Positions 32,858 to 38,993 of a stretch of 42,205 nucleotides of DNA are shown one piece after another. Every line of letters begins with the position of its first letter. Position 1 is the first letter of the stretch. A program made the position numbers and the translations under genes. This stretch comes from a virus, in the IMG/VR virus record IMGVR_UViG_3300040751_000152, positions 1 through 42,205 of that record. One strand, written 5' to 3'. Below the pieces are notes generated by a model. The model made no database searches, had not been told where the DNA came from, and saw only the letters and a program-made list of their open reading frames with translations.

Positions 32858-33373
32858 TTATGCACTCCTCGCCAGCCACTCTTTGCGGTCTTGGTCGATA
32901 CGCTCACGCTCGGCACGCTGCATCTGATCCCACTGGTAATCATCAAATGACCAATCGATCCGTGCTGGCTTGGTGCCGCACTTAGCCATAAGACGCGCCG
33001 CCTCTGCCATGATGCCCTTGATTACCCAATAGGCATCAGTCGAGGCCCAGTCGTTGACCTCACAACTCTGGTATTCAAGACAACAACACATGTTGTAAAT
33101 GTCAGCTGGTGACAGACTGCGGTTTTGCGCCCTGTCAGCTGTGGTCATGCACTCAGCTACAAAGTCACCTCGGCACATGCTGTCGTCAGCGCCATAACGT
33201 GCAACCACGCTGTCGAGGTTTGCTTGCGCTAATATGGCTGTCACTTGCTTGCGTGTGGTGATGTCGATCACATGGTTCTGTGATGCGTTGTAGAAATAAG
33301 CCCTACGGTTTGGCTGTGTAGCCCAGTCAGCAAGGTTTGTGATGTGTTCTGGTGATACTAAATAAGCACTCAT
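32858..33373 (-). CDS. 171-aa hypothetical protein
   Basis: 171 aa, helical and Cys-containing: MSAYLVSPEHITNLADWATQ, AYFYNASQNHVIDITTRKQV, DIYNMCCCLEYQSCEVNDWA, and a charged C-terminus (MQRAERERIDQDRKEWLARS). Clear ribosome-binding site (CTAGGAGGGCGAGACA). The CCC cluster plus nearby Cys could bind metal. I recall similar proteins of unknown function in other phages but cannot name the family. Confidence 0.65.
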   Translation of the reverse strand: MSAYLVSPEHITNLADWATQPNRRAYFYNASQNHVIDITTRKQVTAILAQANLDSVVARYGADDSMCRGDFVAECMTTADRAQNRSLSPADIYNMCCCLEYQSCEVNDWASTDAYWVIKGIMAEAARLMAKCGTKPARIDWSFDDYQWDQMQRAERERIDQDRKEWLARSA

Positions 33374-33385
33374 TGTCTCGCCCTC

Positions 33386-33634
33386 CTAGTAACAAAAGCC
33401 GACATAAACAACGGTGCCAGCCTTCAGGAAAAGCTCGCGGTTCATGTCTGTATCGAGTGAGAGTGAGTATTCAGCGCCCCGAGCCTTGGTGGCGCGGTTA
33501 CGGTGGTTGATGTGCCACACTTGCTTTGCATCAGGCTTGCGCTTGATTGGTTCGCCAGCCTTGGCGGCTTGCTCAAGTGTCACAGCGTAGACGGTATCGC
33601 CGTCAATGGTGATGATTGGATCTACTTGGTTCAT
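33386..33634 (-). CDS. 82-aa hypothetical protein, first gene of the leftward array
   Basis: 82 aa: MNQVDPIITIDGDTVYAVTL, EQAAKAGEPIKRKPDAKQVW, HINHRNRATKARGAEYSLSL, ending VYVGFCY. A basic middle and beta-like ends. Ribosome-binding site ATAGGAGACCAAAGCG. It is the gene nearest to the control region and so would be expressed first from a leftward promoter, the usual place for a regulator, but no HTH is visible. Confidence 0.65.
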   Translation of the reverse strand: MNQVDPIITIDGDTVYAVTLEQAAKAGEPIKRKPDAKQVWHINHRNRATKARGAEYSLSLDTDMNRELFLKAGTVVYVGFCY

Positions 33635-33667
33635 CGCTTTGGTCTCCTATGTTGCGACATTGTGTCG

Positions 33668-33754
33668 CTAGAAGACCTGCGGATTAGTTCGGGGTAATTC
33701 GAGAACCCCCAACCTGCTGATTAGAAGTCAGCTGCTCTACCGCAGGAAATCTAG
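33668..33754 (-). other. tRNA-Arg(TCT)-like cruciform, possible attachment site or tRNA remnant
   Basis: Read leftward: outer arms CTAGA and a 7-bp stem CCTGCGG/CCGCAGG (33740-33746 with 33676-33682) enclose TAGAGCA, then a perfect anticodon arm GCTGA-CTTCTAA-TCAGC (anticodon TCT), then AGGTTG and a T-arm-like hairpin GGGGT-TCTCGAATT-ACCCC. The D arm is replaced by a short linker, the T loop has nine bases, and eight extra bases precede the closing stem, so it is not a normal tRNA. The anticodon matches the phage tRNA at 18122. It may be a decayed tRNA, a tRNA-derived attP or a structured leader RNA. Confidence 0.5.
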
Positions 33755-33763
33755 CTATCATTG

Positions 33764-33792
33764 AGTCTGGACTTGTGATTCACATATGTCAA
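33764..33792 (-). promoter_or_regulatory. Candidate leftward sigma70 promoter for the lysogeny array
   Basis: Leftward TTGACA (33787-33792, perfect -35) is followed after 17 bp by CAGACT (33764-33769), a poor -10 with three of six consensus bases. It faces the 33634 gene, about 130 bp away, and would transcribe through the tRNA-like element. Weak -10 boxes are common where an activator or repressor acts. Confidence 0.3.
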
Positions 33793-33813
33793 CAACTAAA
33801 TGCACAATATAGG

Positions 33814-33822
33814 ACACAATTC
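33814..33822 (-). promoter_or_regulatory. Partial third copy of the 19-bp element
   Basis: Leftward GAATTGTGT is identical to the first nine bases of the 19-bp element, then diverges (CCTATATTG). It lies about 20 bp upstream of the leftward TTGACA box, facing the lysogeny array. With copies A and B, all three sit before a transcription unit in the matching orientation. A nine-base match alone could be chance. Confidence 0.3.
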
Positions 33823-34102
33823 TGCATCAGACTGCATTAGCAAACAATCGACCCCTAAAAGCACCTCTCACGCTGTTCAACATGCTCTCAATCGCTCTAG
33901 GATCGCTCAGGACGGGCTTTAGCTTTCAGGGCTACTAATGTACCTTTATAGAGTCCCTGCGGCTCTACAGGCCTTCAAAAGGGTGTAGGACTGCCATGGC
34001 CTTATGTCAGGGCCTAAACCACTAAAGAGCCTACGACAGCCCTACATAGGTTATGTAAGCACGATATAAGCGTGAATCAAGTGGATCATGTTGAAGATTA
34101 GT

Positions 34103-34121
34103 GAATTGTGTAACTGCATAG
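34103..34121 (+). promoter_or_regulatory. Copy B of 19-bp element, rightward, upstream of the late arm
   Basis: GAATTGTGTAACTGCATAG on the plus strand is an exact match to leftward 29274-29256. It lies about 515 bp upstream of the first late gene (34638) and points towards it. Two exact 19-mers in front of the RNA polymerase gene and the late arm, in matching orientation, are what promoters for the phage polymerase would look like. An operator or a recombination site is an alternative. Confidence 0.55.
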
Positions 34122-34186
34122 ATAGACCGGAACGGATCAAGAGAAGAACACAGGTGATCATGTGATGACTTAGGTTGTCTTGGATT

Positions 34187-34230
34187 GTTCCTCATCATGT
34201 CTATTCATTAAGAGCATAAACATGAGGAAC
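34187..34230. repeat. Inverted repeat, 9-bp stem
   Basis: GTTCCTCAT (34187-34195) and ATGAGGAAC (34222-34230) are perfect complements separated by 26 bases, directly before the 35-bp-phased direct repeats. There is no T-run, so a protein-binding or cruciform role is more likely than termination. Confidence 0.6.
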
Positions 34231-34510
34231 ATAGGACAACATTAGATAACCTTGAATGAGATGACATAAGACAACATGAGATAACCTTGGTTGAGTCAGG
34301 TTTGTCTTGGGTGTTTGTTGTCTTCCTATTCAATCCCGATTTCTTCAAAAGACAAATGTCCCCCATCCGCTTAATTATCACATGACGACAAATGTCTGGC
34401 GTTAATGTCTCCGGTTCTGCCATGAGATCCGTCTGAGCCTGCATCAGACAACCCAAGATATCATTAGTTATCAGTAGTTTACCCCGGTCGCCGTGCGTTT
34501 CGGGTCCCAT
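34208..34510 (-). CDS. Doubtful 100-aa ORF inside the control region
   Basis: An open frame from ATG 34510: MGPETHGDRGKLLITNDILG, CLMQAQTDLMAEPETLTPDI, CRHVIIKRMGDICLLKKSGL. The middle reads like a real protein. However, there is no ribosome-binding site, the C-terminal third is read through the repeat cluster and is Ser/Cys-rich, and it would lie antisense to the late leader. A TTG start at 34558 extends it. Possibly a small regulator, more likely chance. Confidence 0.25.
   Translation of the reverse strand: MGPETHGDRGKLLITNDILGCLMQAQTDLMAEPETLTPDICRHVIIKRMGDICLLKKSGLNRKTTNTQDKPDSTKVISCCLMSSHSRLSNVVLCSSCLCS
34229..34295 (+). repeat. Two imperfect 32-bp direct repeats, period 35 bp
   Basis: 34229-34260 and 34264-34295 share ACATA.GACAACAT.AGATAACCTTG..TGAG with about four mismatches. 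They form the core of the GACAA iteron cluster and lie between the 19-bp element and the first late gene. Confidence 0.75.
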
Positions 34511-34577
34511 GCTGGCGATTTCAGGGCCCCCGTGGTGTCGCTGATCGATCAATTCCAAAAAGCCGCTAAAGGTTGCT

Positions 34578-34592
34578 GTTGTTGTTGTTGTT
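34578..34592 (+). repeat. (GTT)5 microsatellite in the late leader
   Basis: Five GTT units follow GTTGCT, about 45 bp upstream of the late-arm start codon at 34638. Slippage here could alter leader length, but no coding frame is affected. Confidence 0.8.
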
Positions 34593-34637
34593 ACAGACCT
34601 TTTTAAGCAGAGACCTATTTACAGAGGAACATAAGAT

Positions 34638-35516
34638 ATGGCCTTAGAAACAGCCACCTACATCAACGGACTGGTGGCAACGAACCCAGTCTCAACGGAT
34701 GGCTTGGCCCAAGCTGATGACCACATGAGACTCATCAAGTCTACCATCCTCACCACATTCCCTGACATCACAGGTGAAGTCTCAAGTACCCATACTGAAT
34801 TAAACATAGTGGATGGAGATACCACAGCCACCTCGACCACCCTAGTTGACGCTGATCGCTTTGTTGTCAATGACGATGGTACCATGGTCCAAGTCGCCAT
34901 GAGTGACCTAGCGACCTACATGGACACCAAGATCACCACAATCAACGGTCTCACCTACCCTACAGCCGATGGCAACTCAGGAGACGCCTTGGTCACGGAT
35001 GGTGCAGGAACTTTGTCTTTCTCTCCTATTACGAGCTTCATCTCTGGCATGGTCATGCCTTACGCAGGTTCTACAGCCCCTACAGACTGGTTGTTCTGTT
35101 ATGGACAAGCAATTAGCAGAACGACTTACAGTGGTCTATTTACAGCTATTGGGACCACATACGGCGCAGGTGACGGTGTAAACACGTTTAACTTACCTGA
35201 CCTAAGAGGCCGTGTAGTCGCTGGTAAAGATGACATGGGCGGCACCAGCGCAGGCCGTTTGACTAACCAATCTGGTGGTCTGGACGGTGATACGCTGGGT
35301 GCTACAGGTGGCGCAGAGACACACACGCTAACTACATCTGAGATGCCATCACACACGCATAGTGTATCTTCTGGCGGTAGCAATCCTTCAAACTACGGAC
35401 TGGGTGGTACATCAGGTTCATTTTCTGCAACACAAACAACAGGCTCTACAGGCGGCGGTGATGCACATAACAACATACAGCCGACTATTGTCCTAAACTA
35501 CATCATCAAGACATAA
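34638..35516 (+). CDS. Tail fibre with collar domain
   Basis: 292 aa. The N-terminal half is a fibre shaft (MALETATYINGLVATNPVST, DGLAQADDHMRLIKSTILTT) with the module TYPTADGNSGDALVTDGAGT also seen in the 10639 gene. The C-terminal half is a phage tail collar domain: VMPYAGSTAPTDWLFCYGQA, TFNLPDLRGRVVAGKDDMGG, SEMPSHTHS, ending NIQPTIVLNYIIKT. It opens the late arm, with AGAGGAACATAAGAT before the ATG. Probable host-contact protein. Confidence 0.82.
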   Translation: MALETATYINGLVATNPVSTDGLAQADDHMRLIKSTILTTFPDITGEVSSTHTELNIVDGDTTATSTTLVDADRFVVNDDGTMVQVAMSDLATYMDTKITTINGLTYPTADGNSGDALVTDGAGTLSFSPITSFISGMVMPYAGSTAPTDWLFCYGQAISRTTYSGLFTAIGTTYGAGDGVNTFNLPDLRGRVVAGKDDMGGTSAGRLTNQSGGLDGDTLGATGGAETHTLTTSEMPSHTHSVSSGGSNPSNYGLGGTSGSFSATQTTGSTGGGDAHNNIQPTIVLNYIIKT

Positions 35517-35535
35517 GAGAAGAAGGCGTCAGTAT

Positions 35536-37149
35536 ATGCCAATACTACCGATCAAGGATCTAGGTAACGTAGGGGTAATTGCTGACACTGCCGCTTACAA
35601 CCTACCACCTAATGCTTTCAACTACGGTTTCAATGTTAGGTTTGATGAAGGAAAAGTATCAAGAGCGCCTGTCTTTAGAAACATCAAGGACACTCTAGGT
35701 TTCTCTCCACGGTTTGCCTATGGCATCGTACCTTCCAATGGTTTTGATACAGTTGTTATGGTATCCGATGACTGGTCAATCAACGAGTACGCTTCAGGAA
35801 CAGTTAGTAACGTATCTGGTACCATAACTGGAACAACAGACCCCCGTCCCTTCACAGGAACATCTCTAGCGGATGTACACTACATTAACCGTGGTGACAG
35901 GGTGCCAGTATACAGGGACAATGTGTCCTCTAACTTTGCTGACTTACCCAACTGGGACAGCACATGGCGCTGTGTGTCTTTGAAGTCCTTTGGCGACTTC
36001 ATGCTTGGTCTCAATATGACCGAAGGTTCAACCAACTACGCCACCCGTGTACGCTGGAGTAACATCGTTACAGCTAATACCTACCCAGATTCATGGGATG
36101 AGACAGACACCACTAAGTCAGCTGGTTTCAATGATCTAGTACAGATTGGTACAGAGATTGTGGATGGTGCAACACTAGGTACTAACTTTGTCATCTACGC
36201 TTATGACCAAGTGTGGCTTATGGAGTTCGTAGGCGGTACGTTTGTATTTAACTTTCGTAAGCTGTTTACTGATGCAGGTATCATCAATCAAAACTGTGTA
36301 GTTGAAGTAGAAGGTAAGCACTACGTCTTTGGTCCCTTCGATATGTATGTACACGATGGTACATCCAAGCAATCTATCTGTGACGAGCGAGTGAAGAACT
36401 TTGTCTACTCTACGCTAAATAACTCAGCATCAGACAGGTTCTTTGTACAACACAACCAATCACTCAATGAAATCTATTTCTGTTATCAATCAGGAGATCA
36501 GTTCTGTGAGTTTCCTAGCGCAGACAGATGCAACAGAGCCGCTGTCTATAACTACAGGAACGACACATGGTCCTTCATGGATCTACCTAACGTCAGTAGT
36601 GGTACACAAGCTAACATCAACTCAGTGACGACCTATGCTACCAGTTCGACTACCTACACACTCACAGGTGGTACCTACTACTCTCAGCAAGACAGCTACC
36701 AAAGACACACATTGATGGTAGGTGAGACACTGACAGCAGACGGTATTACCTCAGACAAGCTATATGCCTTAGACCTGTCAGACACAGGTACCATAGCTTT
36801 CCAGTTAGATACCGAGGCTACTAAGTACCCTTACCTAGAACGTACAGGCATAGACTTAGATGAGAATGGGTTAGCCGCTAGGCAGTATGTGGTTGTCACC
36901 CGTCTGTATCCACAGGCAGACACTATTAACTCAGCTGACACCACCATGACGTTTGAGTTTGGTGCGTCAGACATCCCAAGAACCACGCCTACCTACGCCT
37001 CAGCAGTCACCTTCGATATAGCTACCGATCATAAGATCGACTCACGGGCGGCAGGTAGATATCTCTCTTACCGGATGACACTGACCGATAACAAAGACTT
37101 TGAGTTATCTGGGTTTGACTTGGAGATCACACCAACTGGAGCAAGATAA
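35536..37149 (+). CDS. Tail/stabilisation structural protein (T7 tubular B or P22 gp10-like position)
   Basis: 537 aa, beta-rich: MPILPIKDLGNVGVIADTAA, AFNYGFNVRFDEGKVSRAPV, then repeated blades such as VVEVEGKHYVFGPFDMYVHD and AAVYNYRNDTWSFMDLPNV. The blade-like YNYRNDTWS and DMYVHDG segments are typical of podovirus nozzle or stabilisation proteins that extend the portal. The role is inferred from fold-like features and from the location between fibre and ejection genes. Confidence 0.65.
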   Translation: MPILPIKDLGNVGVIADTAAYNLPPNAFNYGFNVRFDEGKVSRAPVFRNIKDTLGFSPRFAYGIVPSNGFDTVVMVSDDWSINEYASGTVSNVSGTITGTTDPRPFTGTSLADVHYINRGDRVPVYRDNVSSNFADLPNWDSTWRCVSLKSFGDFMLGLNMTEGSTNYATRVRWSNIVTANTYPDSWDETDTTKSAGFNDLVQIGTEIVDGATLGTNFVIYAYDQVWLMEFVGGTFVFNFRKLFTDAGIINQNCVVEVEGKHYVFGPFDMYVHDGTSKQSICDERVKNFVYSTLNNSASDRFFVQHNQSLNEIYFCYQSGDQFCEFPSADRCNRAAVYNYRNDTWSFMDLPNVSSGTQANINSVTTYATSSTTYTLTGGTYYSQQDSYQRHTLMVGETLTADGITSDKLYALDLSDTGTIAFQLDTEATKYPYLERTGIDLDENGLAARQYVVVTRLYPQADTINSADTTMTFEFGASDIPRTTPTYASAVTFDIATDHKIDSRAAGRYLSYRMTLTDNKDFELSGFDLEITPTGAR

Positions 37150-37152
37150 GAC

Positions 37153-37431
37153 ATGGCACTTAACGATAAGACTAATGTCTTGATCCAGACATACACCAGA
37201 GAACAATATCCAGTATTGCAAGAAGGTGTCAGGAGATACATCCAAGATGAGCTAAGGCGAATAGAGACTTCTATTAGGTCTCTCGCCACTGCTTCTATTC
37301 AGGTTGCAGAAGATGAACCGGAGAACCCCGTCAAGGGCATGGTCAGGTATGCTGTGTCTCCATGGGACCCACTAGGCACCAGCTTTGAGGGTCTGGTTGT
37401 CTATAACGGTACGTCATGGGTAGCGGTGTAA
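37153..37431 (+). CDS. 92-aa minor structural protein
   Basis: 92 aa: a helical N-terminal half (VLIQTYTREQYPVLQEGVRR, YIQDELRRIETSIRSLATAS) followed by a small beta tip (GMVRYAVSPWDPLGTSFEGL, VVYNGTSWVAV). The YNGTSW end is common in short phage tail or fibre proteins. It starts 3 bp after the previous gene. A trimeric tail spike or needle component is plausible. Confidence 0.6.
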   Translation: MALNDKTNVLIQTYTREQYPVLQEGVRRYIQDELRRIETSIRSLATASIQVAEDEPENPVKGMVRYAVSPWDPLGTSFEGLVVYNGTSWVAV

Positions 37432-37435
37432 CATC

Positions 37436-37945
37436 ATGTCAAATCTAATGTTAAGGACAGCAGTCTATAGCTACGAGGAGAAACTTAAAGAGGCTATAGA
37501 ACAAGGCGAAATAGAAGATGCTTTAGATCAATGTCCGGTAACTCATCATTTTGCTGAGTATCTCGAGGACTACAATGCAGGTGTCTATGCTCGAGAAATG
37601 TTTATACCTAAAGGCATTACAGTAGTGGGTAAGATACATAAGTATTCTCACTTATCATTCTTGTTAAAAGGCAAGCTCATTGTTGTGTCTGAGCATACCG
37701 ACAGAATAGTCATGGAGGCTCCGCATACGTTTGAGTCACCAGCTGGAGCTAAGAGAGCTTTCTACGCAGTAGAGGACTCTATACTAACTAACGTGCATAT
37801 CACCAGAAAACCTAAAGAAGATGCTCTTGATGCTATTGAGCAAGAGGTGATTGCTAAATCATACACAGAACTAGGAATGGAAGAACCAGATCCTCGTTTA
37901 TTCAAAGAAGAATTGGAGACTATAGCATGGCATGGGGTGCAGTAG
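37436..37945 (+). CDS. Cupin-like protein, 169 aa
   Basis: 169 aa. The middle (REMFIPKGITVVGKIHKYSH, LSFLLKGKLIVVSEHTDRIV, ESPAGAKRAFYAVEDSILTN) has the strand and turn order of a small cupin barrel, including His residues at IHKYSH and a late VHIT. Flanks are acidic helices. Such proteins occur in structural modules of some phages without known activity. It overlaps the next gene by 19 bp. Confidence 0.6.
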   Translation: MSNLMLRTAVYSYEEKLKEAIEQGEIEDALDQCPVTHHFAEYLEDYNAGVYAREMFIPKGITVVGKIHKYSHLSFLLKGKLIVVSEHTDRIVMEAPHTFESPAGAKRAFYAVEDSILTNVHITRKPKEDALDAIEQEVIAKSYTELGMEEPDPRLFKEELETIAWHGVQ

Positions 37946-38988
37946 CAGGGGCAGTCATTGGCGCTTATGGAGCGAACCAAGCCGCAAAGAAACAAGCAAA
38001 CGCAATGGATGCCGCAAACCAGATGTCCAACATGGGCTACTTAGACGCACAGCCTTACATTCAAGGTCTCTACAGCCAAGGTAAGAACGTCCTAAACGAT
38101 CAGCTTGCGGCTGGGTATTACCAAGGCCCTACCCTTGCTCGGTTAAACAATATACAGACCGATGCTCTTAGTAGGCAATACAACTTTGGTAACACTGGTT
38201 ACGGATACGGCGCTGATATAGCCAGAACTAGCTCAGGTTTCTCAGGTAACTATGCTGACTTATACAACCGCGCTAACAACAGTGCAGCTATGTCTGATGC
38301 TATTAACTACTCTACAAGCAACAGCCGCCCATTGATCGATGCCGCTATGCGTGGTGCTAATCGTCAGTTAAACGAGGTTAGCTTACAGAACCTGAACAAC
38401 GCGGCGTCTAGCTCAGGTAACACAAGAAGCTCAAGAGCAGGTACAGCTGAAGCTATCTTGCGTAGAGGTGTTGCAGAGCAGGAAGCTGATGTAACAGCGG
38501 AAATCAATGATCAACTCATGAACAGATCGTTGAACCAGTCCAACACCGACTTTGCTAACGCTATGAACGCTAATTCTGGTTTAGCTACTGGCTTTGGTAC
38601 AGGTATGAACACCGCCTTTACATCTTTGAATAACTCAATCAACGCTGGTGGTGCCTTCCAGAAAGACCTACAGAACCAATACAACGATAACCGCCAGTTC
38701 TTCGAGGGTAATCGAGATTACGACATGAATACTCTTGGAAACTACGCCAACGCTATTCTTGGTCGTGCGCCAACCCAAGGCAAGAACTATCAAGCTAACC
38801 TAGTAGACCCGACTATGGCGGCTCTAGGTGGAGCGCAGATGGGCTTTGGTCTCTACAACAAGTTCTTCCCTAACGGGTTTAACTTTGGCGGTAATAGCAA
38901 CCCAGCGGCCTTTGCATCACAAGCTCCTGCACAACAGTACATCAATGCCCCAGCATTTCAGGGTATGGGCTATATGAGTGGAAAATAG
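37927..38988 (+). CDS. Ejection/DNA-transfer protein 1
   Basis: 353 aa, beginning MAWGAVAGAVIGAYGANQAA, a glycine/alanine hydrophobic start typical of podovirus internal virion proteins (P22 gp7-like, T7 gp14-like). The rest is Asn/Ala/Gln-rich and helical (SLQNLNNAASSSGNTRSSRA). It is the first of three ejection-type genes before the terminase genes. It probably forms part of the channel that crosses the outer membrane. Confidence 0.7.
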   Translation: MAWGAVAGAVIGAYGANQAAKKQANAMDAANQMSNMGYLDAQPYIQGLYSQGKNVLNDQLAAGYYQGPTLARLNNIQTDALSRQYNFGNTGYGYGADIARTSSGFSGNYADLYNRANNSAAMSDAINYSTSNSRPLIDAAMRGANRQLNEVSLQNLNNAASSSGNTRSSRAGTAEAILRRGVAEQEADVTAEINDQLMNRSLNQSNTDFANAMNANSGLATGFGTGMNTAFTSLNNSINAGGAFQKDLQNQYNDNRQFFEGNRDYDMNTLGNYANAILGRAPTQGKNYQANLVDPTMAALGGAQMGFGLYNKFFPNGFNFGGNSNPAAFASQAPAQQYINAPAFQGMGYMSGK

Positions 38989-38993
38989 ATAAC

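Larger units (their letters stand above)
34174..34396. repeat. Cluster of GACAA(C/A) iterons in both orientations
   Basis: GACAAC/GACAAA or its complement occurs at 34174-34179 (inverted), 34235, 34270, 34301-34306 (inverted), 34317-34322 (inverted), 34351 and 34387. The last two are within GACAAATGTC, a near-palindrome. Spacings of 35 and 36 bp recur. Such phased arrays are typical of integrase arm sites, replication iterons or repressor operators; which one cannot be read here. Confidence 0.55.
33635..34637. other. About 1 kb largely non-coding divergent control region
   Basis: No convincing gene lies here apart from a doubtful leftward frame (34208-34510). From left to right it holds: a 15-bp hairpin GCGACA-TTG-TGTCGC (33654-33668); a tRNA-like cruciform; a leftward TTGACA box (33787-33792); a partial copy of the 19-bp element (33814-33822); a repeat-poor stretch at 33840-34100 with recurring AGGGCT/AGGGCC words; the full 19-bp element (34103-34121); and a repeat cluster to 34396. 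It separates leftward and rightward transcription and is the best place for the early promoters, an operator, an origin or attP. Confidence 0.7.

Noticed and set aside
33695-33765. A second functional tRNA-Arg gene
   Set aside because: There is no proper D arm, the T loop is too long and the 3' strand does not close directly on the T arm; kept only as a tRNA-like element.
34638-35516. Host-derived metabolic genes in the late arm
   Set aside because: No photosynthesis, phosphate or sulfur metabolism genes were found; only RNR and the MazG-like protein qualify as metabolic, and both are common phage replication genes.
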